From positions 9,699-25,800 of the forward strand of contig JAAMXP010002143.1 in the NCBI GenBank assembly GCA_019693395.1: a stretch of 16,102 nt of DNA, read 5' to 3'. Position numbers and translations under genes: made by a program. The notes below the pieces were generated by a model that saw only the letters and a list, made by a program, of their open reading frames with translations, had not been told where the DNA came from and ran no database searches. Shown here one piece after another: positions 1 through 9,450 of this stretch (positions are counted from its first letter, which is position 1; the number at the start of each line of letters is the position of its first letter). The DNA comes from Ettlia oleoabundans. Taxonomy: Eukaryota > Chlorophyta > Chlorophyceae > Chlamydomonadales.

Positions 1-34
1 ACACACACACACAAACACACACACACACAACCCC
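1..34. repeat. AC dinucleotide microsatellite
   Basis: The window opens with an almost pure AC repeat with one AAA interruption, followed by a C-rich stretch that runs into the splice acceptor at 57-58. It therefore lies in an intron of the first gene. The true length is unknown because the window begins inside it. Confidence 0.9.
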
Positions 35-58
35 GAAACCACCCACCCACTCTCACAG

Positions 59-2321
59 GGCTACCCGCTGCCCGAGTCGCTGCGAGCCACCAATGACATC
101 AAGGGTGCGGCAGCCCACGGCGAGATCATACTTATTGTCATACCCACGCCCTTTGTGGAGCGCACAGTGAGGCCACATCCCGCCTGCGTTGTGTAGCAGC
201 AGTTGTGCACAAAGTTGTGCCAGCGGCTCTGCTTTGCTTTGCTTTTTGCCTGGCACTACAAAGGGCACCAGGCCGGTTGGCCTGCTATTCATGTTCCAGG
301 TCAGCACTGCCGGCTTTTGGGTATGTCAGTCGCTTTGACAAACTCCTCAAGCCCCGCCCATACCCATGCCCCTTACGCTGCCTTGCAGGTCAGCCAGGTG
401 GCGGATGTGCTGCGGGACGACTCAATTCTGGTTAGCTGCACTAAGGGTGAGGTTGGGCGCTCAGCACTTGAGCATCAACAATGGTGACACAAGCGGCTCC
501 TGCTGCCCGCGATGCTATGGGCATAGTTCCTGCATGTGCCTGCAGCTGTCACTGCCAAGCAAGAGTGAGTATTTCTCTTCTGTTGGCCCGGGGGGTCCGC
601 AGGCATCTTGAACGACACACTGGAGACCCCCAACCACATCCTCAAGCGCGTGCTGCCGCAAGGGCTGCATAACAGGTGAGGCGGCCAGGCGCACAGACAT
701 GCCGGCACAGTGCCTCACCGTGCTGATACTGCCAGCGGTCCCGAGTCAAAATGGGTCAATGGATATAATGCCTTGCTTTGCTGCGCGTTGCTTTTGCAAT
801 TGCCATTCTATGCAGGCTTGCCTATCTGAGTGGACCCTCATTTGCTGCCGAGGTGGCTAAGGAGAACCCCACGGCTGTCACCATCGCGAGCGAGGACGAT
901 GCGGTGGCGCGGCGCGTGCAGGTGCATATTTATAGGCAGCAGGGACAAAACCTTTGGTGAAACGAAACATTGTTTTCTATGGAAGCATTGGTTTATACTT
1001 TTTGTTATCAGTTGGAACGTGAGGCATTATCTTCTATTGAAGCACAACACAACAGCAGCTGGCTGCAGATTCTAGCGCGCATAGTTGCCAAGCTGGCTAG
1101 CTTTGGTGCCCACCAATTTCCCCCACTCCCATCTTGTTTGTGTATCGCCCACATGCCACCCCCTCGCTCACCTTCACACCCGCCGGCTCCTGTTCCGTTG
1201 CCTTACTCCCCTGGCTCAGGAGATGATGTCGTCCTCACGCTTCCGCTGCTACCGCACCCACGATGTTACGGGTGTGGAACTTGGGGGTGCATTGAAGAAC
1301 GTGCTGGCTATTGCCTGCGGCATCAGTGATGGTCTGGGCTTTGGGGCAAACGGCCGCGCCGCGCTGATCACCCGAGGCCTGGATGAGGTCACACGCTTGG
1401 CAGGTAGGTGCTGTAACACGCAGGTTGGATGGCATGGTGCACAGCCGTTCAGTTCACAAACAGAACGATCGCCGTCTGCTGGCACACTTTAAAACTTGCC
1501 TCCCCAAAACCTGCTTGCTGTCCTTTACATTCTTTCCACCAACCTGCCTCGTCCCACTGGCTGCAGTTGGTTCTGGCGCCAGCCCACTGACCCTGGCGGG
1601 CCTGGCTGGTGTGGGTGACATTGTGCTGACCTGCACCGGTGACCTGTCGCGCAACCGCACCGTGGGCATGCGGCTGGGCAAGGGTGAGAAGCTGGCAGAC
1701 ATCACTGCCACAATGAAGGTGGGTGCTGGAGAGGGAAGCTGGGCTGTAACGGGTGGGTGGGAAGCAAAGCCCAGGAAGCCGGGGCATGGGCCTAGTGGTG
1801 AGGAGGCCATGCAGATGCAACACAGCTTTCTTTCTTGTTGTGCACATGCTGTGCGTCCTACTCAACTTACCGTGTGCAACATCTGTGACAAGTGCAGGGT
1901 GCCGTGGCTGAGGGTGTGCTGACGTCGCGCAGCGCACACCACCTGGCGCAGAAGGAGGGCATTGAGTGCCCCGTCATTGAGGGCATCTACAAGGTCTGCT
2001 GTGCTGCCAGGCTGCTGCATCACTGATTGATGTCGGGAGGTGGTGGGACAGCAATGACTCTGGTGGCAGGTCATGTCGCTTGAGCGTTGACAGTGGTTGT
2101 TGGCAGCCTAGGGCGTCGGCTTTGCGCCAGGCAAGCGCAATACTGAGGCAGACATCGACCTGCTTCCTCCTGTGGCCCAACTATCTGCATGGGTGCAGGT
2201 GATCCATGAGGGTGCTGACCCTGTGGAGGTGGTGACGCAAAACATGAGCCGACCACTGAAGCCGGAGGTGGATCCGCTGGTGGCAGAGGCGGCACACCAC
2301 GCAGAGGTGCTGGCAGAATAG
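59..2321 (+). CDS. NAD-dependent glycerol-3-phosphate dehydrogenase, C-terminal part (5' partial)
   Basis: This enzyme reduces dihydroxyacetone phosphate to glycerol-3-phosphate for glycerolipid synthesis. Eight exons splice in phase: 59-166, 389-446, 603-675, 816-921, 1220-1403, 1567-1718, 1898-1993 and 2199-2321 (stop TAG). They give 299 visible residues; family length suggests the N-terminal nucleotide-binding start and any transit peptide lie upstream of the window. Visible hallmarks, counted from the first visible residue, are SCTKG (lysine 55), [11 protein letters not shown] (84-94), [10 protein letters not shown] with the catalytic-type lysine 141, [27 protein letters not shown] (189-199) and SRNR (204-207). 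The wording is closer to bacterial GpsA and the plant plastid form (GLY1/SFD1) than to cytosolic animal enzymes, so a plastid location is likely but inferred. All introns are GT-AG. No frameshift or missing key residue is seen in the visible part. Confidence 0.93.
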
Positions 2322-2671
2322 GAGACCCCCAAGCAGCAAGCCGCGCTGCATCATTAGCTGCTGACGGCACGCTGTTTCACTTTGATGTTGGCATCATGCC
2401 AAAAAACATGCCACAGTGTACATGTGTAGTTGAGCGGAGATGGGGAACTGCAGTGGTTGCTCGTTATAGCCGCTGCTGATGTGTTGTCATCCTCTTGTAC
2501 TGTACTGTGCATTTGCTCTACTGCTAGTCTGGAATTGCAAATGATGTGTATACGGTGCAGCATGCCCATGCAAATTCAGCATGGTTGGTGTTGCTCTTTG
2601 GTGTGTACAAGTGCCGATTCTTGTTGCCTCATCATGGCTTGCCTGCTGTTGACTCTTTCATTGTTTGATTT

Positions 2672-2676
2672 TGTAA
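2672..2676 (+). terminator. TGTAA poly(A) signal candidate for the dehydrogenase gene
   Basis: TGTAA lies about 350 bases after the stop codon, in a T-rich stretch. A second copy at 2730-2734 is a possible alternative. TGTAA is the established green-algal polyadenylation signal, but which copy is used here is inferred. Confidence 0.5.
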
Positions 2677-2869
2677 TGCTTTGCACAGTGTTTTGAGGCC
2701 GGACGCTCAGATCTCTTTGTCCCAGAGCGTGTAACAAACCTGGATCTTGAGCGGATGCGTGGCACTGCGTGCTGGCAGCCCGGCGCTGCCCTCATCCCTT
2801 TGGGCTATCTCATGCGCGTCTTGTCTCTCTATGCATCCTGCACGGGTTGCCGTCACTCATGCTTTGCAA

Positions 2870-2893
2870 GTTGGCCAGGTTATCTTGGCCAAC
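2870..2893. repeat. Perfect 8-bp inverted repeat with 8-base loop
   Basis: GTTGGCCA (2870-2877) and TGGCCAAC (2886-2893) are exact reverse complements around an 8-base spacer. They could form a small hairpin in DNA or in a read-through transcript. The function is unknown and such a repeat can occur by chance. Confidence 0.5.
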
Positions 2894-3466
2894 TGCAGCC
2901 AACACCCCTTCTCCATGGCTGCCTGCCACGCAACTTCCACATCATCCAGAGCAACTTCCAGTCGGGCACATGCCTGTAAGATGTTGCTGCACGTAGCCAA
3001 ACTCATCTTAGATCTCTTTTTCCTGCAAAACGGAGCGAAGCAACTCAGTATCAGAGTACTCAACTCGTAGGTGAGTCAGCCAACAGACCTGTGCCCGCGT
3101 GCGGCACACCTTCGATAGAAACGGCCTGAGGCAGCAGACGGGCTGCCGCAGCCGAAGTGCACGATAGCGCTTTTACACGCTTTGGCGGTCTTGCTACTAA
3201 GCCTCGGGACCATGGCCTTGATGTACGATCTGGCTCTGGGCCGGGTTTTTGCTGGGCAAGCATGTAACGGCAAGTCATGCATGGACTGACGCTAACTTGG
3301 GAACCCCCTCTGGGCATTGCCCTCCTTTGACGGCACCGCCGCTGCCCCACTGGCGGCACCCCTAGCTTCCCCACACTGCCGCTAAGCACAAACACAGATC
3401 TTGCATCTGTCGGTCCTGTGCAGGCTGAAAACCCTCCCTTAGCCACACCAGCCGGAGGTAGCAAAC

Positions 3467-5646
3467 ATGGCACGGACGCTTTGCACTGCTGCGGCGGTGC
3501 TGCTTCTGCTAGCGCTGGGTAAGCCACTCTTGCATGAATCGCTGACTGCCGGGCGTGCCGCGATAGAGTGCGCTGTGCAAATGTGGTGCTGCTAGGGTAA
3601 GAGTATGTCACAGAGGGACTAAAACTACAGGCAAAGAGGTGGGGGTGGGGTATAAAAAGAGGAGCCGCTCTTGCATGCCGCGAATAACTGAGATGGGTTG
3701 CAAGCTGCACTGCTGGTACATTAGTTCAAAGGATGGATGGCAATGTTTGCGATGCAGGCTGGGCCCGTGAGGCTGCAGCCGTTGTCAGGCTGACCTGTGA
3801 CAACACCAACAGCGCCGAGGTGAGTCGCTAGCAACGGCAGTAGAGCGCTGCTGACCATGGTGGCCTGGTGCTGGCAGCATCGGCCCTCGTCCTGCCAAAG
3901 AGTGTTCGCCATTCCCTTGCCAAGTTCCCCTGCCCATGTAAGAATGTACCACGAAGACCATTTGTTTACTGACAAAAGTCCAACAACTGTGCAGGTGACG
4001 GTCAACGCCATCACCACCAAGGCTACCGTCTCTTGCCCCTCTGGCTGCAAGACAGCGGTTAAGACCCTGTGGGGCACAGGCGTGTACACAAGCGACTCTC
4101 CCATCTGCCGGTCAGCCATTCATGCTGGAAAAATCACAAACAGCGGCGGCCAATTCACACTATACTATGAAAAGGGCCGGTCTTCTTACACAGGTGAGCT
4201 TCGCATCGCGCTGTCGCCTGCTTTGCACTGCCTTTGTGCGTAGTGGTTGCCCTATGTTGCCTGGGCCTCCACTCATAATTTCGCAGCACCATCAGCACCA
4301 ACCACCACTTGCAGCCCTGCTTAACCGTCAGCGTGGTTCCCAAGGGTAGTGTTTTGTTTGTTCTTCCCTGGCAATCCTGATACTACTGGGAACTGCCCTC
4401 GTTTCTCCTTGCCTGCCACTGCTGCAGGGTCCGTCAAGAACGGCATTTCGTCGCAATCCTACGGGACTTGGAGGTCCTCATTCAAGTTTGGGGGCCCCGC
4501 TCTGGGCCCCAGTATCTCGTGTGACAAGACTAATGCAAACCGCGACGTGGTGGGCGTGGGGCAAGTGGGTTACAACCGCACCAAGCTGACAGTGGCCTGC
4601 CCCGCCGGCTGCCTGGCTGCTGGCGGCAGCGTCTACGGCACCGGTGCATACACCAGCGACTCAAGAATTTGCTTGGCCGCCATACATGCTGGCGTACTCA
4701 AAAACACAGGCGGCCTCATCACGATTTATGACTACCCCGGGCTCAAGTCTTACCGAGGCAAGAAGCCCCCCACCCTCACCCTACCCCCCACCCCCCAACA
4801 CAAACCACATTGACTCCCCGCCTGCATGCCTGCCTGCTGCCCCTGCCCAGCCTGTCTCTTGCCTGCAACCATCTCCCTGCCTCCTGCCTACACGGCTGAA
4901 CCCAGGCCAGCGACTAAACCTTCCAACCCTCCACCTTGCCGCATCCTGTACGCAGGATCGACCGCCAACAGCGTGAAAACGCTGTCATACGGCAGCTGGG
5001 GCCACAGCTACCGCTTCAGACCCGTAGTTAGCCTGGCATGCAGCACCACCAATGGACCCAACTTGCTAGTCAACGCAACGCGACTTACCGCCTACGCCAC
5101 CTGCCCCATGGACTGCCTTGCTGCTGGCGGCAACGTGTTTGGCACCTCCACTGCGTACCGCTCCAATTCCCGCATCTGCCTTGCTGCGGTGAGCGAGGAG
5201 GCGGCGATGTTTTGCAGGCTGGGCAGCACTCCAAGGACTGGCTTGCTGTGCATCGACGAGTGGTATGCCGTCAATGCATCGCTGGCACTGCACGGTTGGC
5301 TCTGCGGCAAAGACCTCAGGTGTTCCTGCCGTGCATCTGTGTCCCTGCAGATCCATGCCGGCGTCATCACCTCAAACGGCGGCTCAATCATCTTGAGATA
5401 CGTCAAGGGGCTGTCAGCCTACACGGGTATGTGCTTGTGGGATGCTGGCCAGGGCGATTGATGAGGTGGTGCCACGACTTGGGCCTTCAGGGCTTTTAGT
5501 AGCAGCGGGGATGCATTGCTGCCAGAATGTCTGTGCGGGTCTGTCTTGCTCCCACATACCGCCATCTCGATGCCGCAGGCACCACCGCCAACTTTGTGAC
5601 TTCAAAAGCAGCTGCTGCCTCCCCAAACGCCGTCAAGTTCATGTAA
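3467..5646 (+). CDS. Secreted protein with three LCCL domains
   Basis: Eight exons splice in phase into a 339-residue protein: 3467-3518, 3758-3819, 3995-4193, 4428-4757, 4956-5188, 5351-5426 and 5579-5646, where 4428-4757 covers the whole second domain (seven exons in total). Residues 1 to about 20 form a signal peptide (MARTLC, then a Leu/Ala core), so the protein should be secreted or enter the endomembrane system. Three LCCL repeats follow, named after Limulus factor C, Coch-5b2 and Lgl1. Their cysteines are 31/52/56/76, 136/162/166/186 and 243/264/268/289, four per repeat. Each has a CPxxC-type motif, a GT(G/S)xxY(T/R)S(D/N)S core, IC(R/L)(S/A)AIHAG and a closing Y(T/R)G. Linkers carry SYGTW/SYGSW. 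The intron after exon 4 uses a GC donor (4758-4759). No catalytic domain or membrane segment beyond the signal peptide is seen. LCCL domains are thought to bind ligands such as lipopolysaccharide or matrix components; the partner here is unknown. Confidence 0.88.
3651..3658 (+). promoter_or_regulatory. TATA-box-like element inside LCCL intron 1
   Basis: TATAAAAA follows a G-rich stretch inside the first intron (3519-3757). An ATG at 3733 continues in frame, without a stop, into exon 2, and would give a form lacking the signal peptide. Out-of-frame ATGs at 3675 and 3693 lie between the two and weaken the case. This is a possible internal promoter, not a demonstrated one. Confidence 0.3.
4758..4955 (+). 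other. GC-AG intron in the LCCL gene
   Basis: Exon 4 ends CGAG and the intron begins GCAAGA instead of GTAAGA; it ends CGCAG at 4955. Splicing here keeps phase 1 and joins the YRG end of domain 2 to the STANSV linker, matching the preceding repeat (YTG then SVKNG). No suitable GT donor is visible at the position the repeat alignment demands. Confidence 0.8.
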
Positions 5647-5832
5647 TGCTGCTCTGGCCTGGCTAAGCCACCAGGTAGGCAGCACGGCCAGCGACAACCT
5701 ATCAGGCAGCTGCCAGACTACTAGCATCCAACAAGCGACGTACTAGGCAGCTGCAAGCGGGCATCGTTAAAGCCATGCAACGCTATAACAAGTTATTCCC
5801 CCAGAAATTTGCTGAACTGCGCGACAAAATCA

Positions 5833-5837
5833 TGTAA
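5833..5837 (+). terminator. TGTAA poly(A) signal candidate for the LCCL gene
   Basis: This TGTAA lies about 190 bases after the stop codon, in A-rich surroundings. It is the only such signal between the LCCL stop and the ELIP promoter apart from the copy that contains the stop codon. Confidence 0.5.
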
Positions 5838-5924
5838 ACAGCAGCAGCAGCAGCGCTGTCAGACTGTTTGCACCAGCTCCCTCCCGAGCACGACACGCGC
5901 AGCGCAAGAAGAAAGGCAGGCCAC

Positions 5925-5933
5925 TATTAAAAG
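5925..5933 (+). promoter_or_regulatory. TATA-like element upstream of ELIP
   Basis: TATTAAAAG lies about 115 bases before the ELIP start codon. A transcription start roughly 30 bases downstream would leave a leader of about 85-90 bases, which is plausible. No light-response element can be named with confidence. Confidence 0.4.
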
Positions 5934-6048
5934 AGCGGGTCCCGACCATGCACCACCACAGTCTTCGCATCTCTTTGTCTCTTAGTGCTGCTAAGTTCCA
6001 CTCACGGACTCGTCGACACTCTCAGCCAGTCAAAACCAAGCCGCGACC

Positions 6049-7006
6049 ATGCAGTCCGCCCTGTGCTTTACCCCCGCCACCATCCGCTCCGCCGTGTCAA
6101 TCAAGCCTTCCTCTTCTCGTGTTAACAGCCGGCGCGCAGTTCGTCTGGTTGTCCGCGCCACAGAGGTAAGCAGGGCAAGAGTTGAGTTGCTTGGCGCCAT
6201 CCTGCAGAGATTCCCACCACAACAACCCGTGTGCACCACACAAACAATGTCTTTAGGTGTCCTACTAGATGCGAACATGCAGGAAACCAAGGTAGGGCCG
6301 CCGGTTGTGGAGGAGTTGAAGGCGCCTACTCCCGCGCCGCCTGCCACAGCTCCCACCACGGCTGAGGCTGCGTCCTTCTCCATCCTTGGCAAGCAGCAAG
6401 AGGCCATCAATGGCCGTGCAGGTACGCAGAATATTCATACTGCACAATGGCTGGTGCTTTGCCTGTCCTGGGCAGCACATCATATGGTGGGATGGCGGCA
6501 TGCATGTGCTCCCAGCTGCAATTCTCACCCTAAGTGCCCAAACCTGCTGCAGCCATGCTGGGCCTGGTCATTGCGGCAGCTACTGAACTGAGCACTAACC
6601 AGAGCGTGTGGAGCCAGATTGCTGGTGCGTGGCTGGCATAGCTGGGTTTCGACACAGTTGAAGGCATGGAAATTGTGCCAGCAACCATTGCTTCGACGCA
6701 CACAGACCCACTACAACTCTCCCTGCTGATCCTGGTCATTCCCTTTTACTCCCTGCAGGCAAGTATGTGGACAAGGAGCTGGTTGAGGCACCGATTGGCG
6801 CCTCTACCTTTGCCTTCTTCTTTGTGGTGGTGGCCATGACCTTTGCCTCCTTTGCCCCTAAGGTGTTCAAGAATGAAGGCCCCTCTGACCGCTCCTTTGG
6901 CCCCTTCACACCAGCTGCTGAGAACTTGAATGGGCGCCTGGCAATGCTGGGCTTCAGCAGCTTGCTCATCGTCGAGCTGCTCAAGGGCAACAACCCGCTC
7001 TTCTGA
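6049..7006 (+). CDS. Early light-induced protein (ELIP), plastid chlorophyll-binding stress protein
   Basis: Four exons, 6049-6165, 6283-6421, 6553-6624 and 6759-7006 (stop TGA), give 191 residues, a normal ELIP length. Residues 1-37 are rich in Ser, Arg, Ala and Val, nearly free of acidic residues, and end in VVRAT, a typical chloroplast transit peptide. A Pro/Ala/Thr linker (about 44-68) precedes three membrane helices: helix 1 about 79-98 (EAINGRAAMLG), helix 2 about 125-143 (Phe/Val-rich) and helix 3 about 164-185 (ENLNGRLAMLG). Helices 1 and 3 carry the paired Glu-Asn-Arg chlorophyll-ligand pattern of the LHC/ELIP/HLIP superfamily. Members sit in thylakoids and bind pigment for photoprotection under high light or cold; induction is inferred from the family, not shown here. 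The start ATG follows CGACC, and the transit peptide supports it. Confidence 0.92.
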
Positions 7007-7498
7007 GCTGTTCCGCTGCCGATTGGCTGGGTGGCAATGTAGGCACGTAGGCCTAGCATGTGTAAATACCATAATGAACCCTATGCAAAACGTTTCCTTG
7101 GTGATACTTTTACTTCTTTATTCTTAGGCGGGACTTCAGAAGCCCTCTCGGCCCTCCTGCCTTATTTCATTGTGCCCATCCGTTGGCCTTCTGCCCCACA
7201 TCTGTCGGCCATTCGCCCCAAACAGATGTTCACAACTCATCTACCACCCTACCTCAAAAGTGATCTTTGAACACAAAAAACGTTTGTAAAAAGAAACCCT
7301 TTTATGTTAGGACTGTGGATGGCATTTTTTGGGAAGGAATGCTTTGCCTACTGGATGCCATGGCACGCGATGCTGGCCACCACCGCTGTCGCTTCGTCAG
7401 CATGCATGCTACGCCAGATGGTTGCAACGCGGGGGAAATGAATACAGTACATTTAGGACAGAGTTTATATTTGGAACACCTTGCTGTTTGCATTCGCT
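7007..7498. other. Intergenic region between the ELIP and exonuclease genes
   Basis: No gene is seen. TGTAA at 7061-7065 is the probable ELIP poly(A) signal. The stretch 7260-7330 is A/T-rich. A TTTATATTT run at about 7464-7472 lies only some 27-35 bases before the exonuclease ATG, close for a normal TATA box. Confidence 0.55.
7061..7065 (+). terminator. TGTAA poly(A) signal for ELIP
   Basis: TGTAA occurs 55 bases after the ELIP stop codon. The ten bases TGTAAATACC recur exactly at 13551-13560 after the BUD22-like gene, supporting a shared 3'-end signal. Confidence 0.65.
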
Positions 7499-8871
7499 AT
7501 GGCGGCTCAGCAGGGGTATTGGCCCTACCCGCATAGAATGGGTGTGCAAACTGCCCGTTACTACAGCATCGACGTCGAGTGCGTGGCAACTGGGACCGGT
7601 GAGCAACTAGGGGAACAGTGCCAATCCGCTGCATCACCGGGAATGCCACGTTTCTTCACTCCGGGCTCCTTGGGCGCAGCTGTGGAACTTCATCGACGAT
7701 TTGGGGTTGGCGGGAGTTAACACCAGTCATGCGCCCTGTTGCTGCCTGCCTCCACCCGCCGGCGTCACAGCCCCACGGCTCACCGCTGCGGTGTCTGCTG
7801 CTGCAGACCACAATGCGCGCTCTGTGGGCCAGATATCCCTGGTAGACGAGCACGAACGCGTGCTTTGCAACCTGTATGTGCGGCCTGAGCAGCCCGTCGT
7901 GTCGTACCTCACTCCGCTCACTGGGCTAACCGGTCAGCTGCTAGATCAGCACGGCATGCCGCTGGCGCAAGCGGTGGCCATGCTGCAGCAATGCCTGCCC
8001 AGTTCTGCAATACTGGTGGGGCAAAATATCTCCAAGGACGTGCAATGGCTGGGACTCAAGGAGGGGCTGCACTTTGAGCAGGCAAGTCGTGGGAGTGGCA
8101 CGGCTTTGAATGCAAGGCTGTCCATGGCACTGACATTGCCTAGCAGCTTGTCCTGCACCGTGTACAGATACAACTCTTGTCACTTCTTTCCTGCACATTT
8201 CTCTGCATTGCAACATTAAACCATAGTACGCCCAGCCTTCATCCCCACCCTAACCCTCCCTCCAAACGTCACTGCAGATGATGGACTTGACAGGCCTATT
8301 CCGCGTGTGGAACCCTCAGTACAACTCCTACAGCGTGTTTGGGCAGGATCACCTGGCCAAGGTTCTGCTCAACTGGGACACCTCAGTGGGGGGCCACGAT
8401 GCAGGTGGGTAGGCCTGGGCTTGTTGGCTTGGGTGGGCCCACAGCAAGTAGTGTTGCTTGCATGTCACCTTCTTTTTTAACCTCAACACTACCGTGCGGG
8501 AATGCCTGCTGCCCACTTGCCTGTGAGCATCGGTGGGTTGCTGTCGGCATGCTTCTCTTGCACGACTGCTGAGTTGGTGAATCCAGGAGCTGCCATAACT
8601 CCCCAACTATCTGCTCTGGTAGCACGCACAACTTGTGGGTTTGCTTTTGTGTGCCGCCGCTTGGTGTTCAGTGGGCGATGCCCTCAAGTCCATCCGCCTC
8701 TTCAAGCTCTACCAGCAGCTGCAGGGCAACCAGCCGCAGTGGCAAGCTGCGCAGCAGGCACTGCTGGCCACCCCCCCACAGCCCAGCTTTGCACGCCAGA
8801 ACCCCAGTTTTGACGGTGTGTGCATGGGCAACAGGAAGACTTGCACGTGCGGCGCGCCCTTCCTAGGATGA
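7499..8871 (+). CDS. DEDDh-type 3'-5' RNA/DNA exonuclease (REXO4/ISG20-like)
   Basis: Four exons, 7499-7598, 7807-8081, 8278-8404 and 8672-8871 (stop TGA), give 233 residues. The fold is an RNase H-like DEDDh nuclease: YYSIDVEC gives the Exo I acidic pair D25 and E27, GQNISKDVQWL gives D111 (Exo II), and GHDAVGDALKS gives H165 and D170 (Exo III, H-x4-D). A VRPEQPVVSY-type segment and an LTGLT segment match REXO4/ISG20 relatives, which trim 3' ends of RNA using two metal ions; the substrate here is unknown. The second intron begins GC (8082-8083). After the nuclease core, residues 206-233 form a tail with a CMGNRKTCTCG motif (Cys 218, 225, 227), possibly metal-binding. No targeting signal is obvious. 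The ATG at 7499 is the first sensible start before the conserved core; a slightly earlier start is possible. Confidence 0.75.
8082..8277 (+). other. GC-AG intron in the exonuclease gene
   Basis: The exon ends TTTGAGCAG and the intron starts GCAAGT, otherwise a perfect donor context; it ends CTGCAG at 8277. Splicing keeps phase 0 and joins HFEQ to MMDLTGLF, as expected in this nuclease family, where the Exo II helix is followed by a DLxxLF-type segment. Confidence 0.8.
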
Positions 8872-9450
8872 CATCAAGTACAGCATAGTCCCCTGCGTAT
8901 AGCATAATCCCCTAGCTGGTGCCTATAATTCTATTGCCTTGATCGCCTCCAGGCTAGAATTCTGTCATTCTTAGCTGTCTGCATCCGCGCATGCACATGC
9001 GTGCCACAATCCAGATGTTCATTCACCAGGTCTGAACTGGTCCGTCAATTTTAGTCACCTCCCAACCCCTGCCTCAATGTTTTCAAAGGTTACCTGCACT
9101 TGTAGTGTGTGTTTTCCTTGTATTTCAACCTGCATGATCCCTCATTATTTGTGTAAAAATTGTCTTTTCTGCTTTCCAGTTGTCTGTGGCTGTGTGCCCG
9201 AGCTGTCATCCTTTTGCCTTTCTGCACAACTAAAGCATCTTGACAAAGGAATGGCCCGTCTGTATGATGCCCCAACGCTTCCTTTCCCCCACCGACCGCT
9301 CCACCTCACCTCACCAACTCTCACTGCTTCAATGGCGCTGCGCTGCCTAACAGTCTCTTCTGAGGCTGCATCATCATCGCCGTATTCACAAGCATGACTG
9401 TCAGCCAGCATAAAAGTGTAATTTAGTAATGGAAATATTGTAATGGTTAC
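8872..9450. other. Intergenic region between convergent exonuclease and secreted-protein genes
   Basis: No gene is seen. Plus-strand TGTAA signals at 9152-9156, 9417-9421 and 9439-9443 could end the exonuclease transcript. No TTACA, the minus-strand form, was spotted for the opposing gene. Near 8882-8913 there is a short imperfect tandem repeat: AGCATAGTCCCCT and AGCATAATCCCCT, 19 bases apart. Confidence 0.55.
9152..9156 (+). terminator. TGTAA poly(A) signal candidate for the exonuclease gene
   Basis: This is the first TGTAA after the exonuclease stop, about 280 bases downstream. The later copies at 9417 and 9439 are alternatives and would bring the 3' end right up to the opposing gene's stop codon. 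Confidence 0.4.

Larger units (their letters stand above)
2322..3466. other. 3' untranslated and intergenic region between the dehydrogenase and LCCL genes
   Basis: No convincing coding sequence was found here. The first part is T-rich and fits a long 3' untranslated region ending near the TGTAA signals at 2672-2676 or 2730-2734. An inverted repeat lies at 2870-2893. The last few hundred bases before 3467 should hold the LCCL promoter and leader, but I see no clear TATA box. Open frames on both strands are short or have a composition unlike the neighbouring proteins. Confidence 0.6.
5647..6048. other. Intergenic region between the LCCL and ELIP genes
   Basis: No gene is seen. A TGTAA signal at 5833-5837 is the likely LCCL poly(A) signal; another TGTAA overlaps the stop codon itself. 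A short CAG trinucleotide run follows at about 5839-5852. The ELIP promoter and leader occupy the remainder, with a TATA-like element at 5925-5933. Confidence 0.6.

Noticed and set aside
2747..3070. Plus-strand open frame of about 107 residues after the dehydrogenase
   Set aside because: No homology is recognised and its composition does not resemble a protein. TGTAA signals lie before it and inside the region.
3060..3710. 216-residue minus-strand open frame over the LCCL promoter and intron 1
   Set aside because: It has no recognisable domain, its Pro/Ser/Arg/Ala composition is that of GC-rich noncoding DNA, and it overlaps exon 1 of a well-supported gene.
9090..9411. Small open frames on both strands between the convergent genes
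   Set aside because: They are short, overlap one another, have no domain and sit in a 3' untranslated setting.
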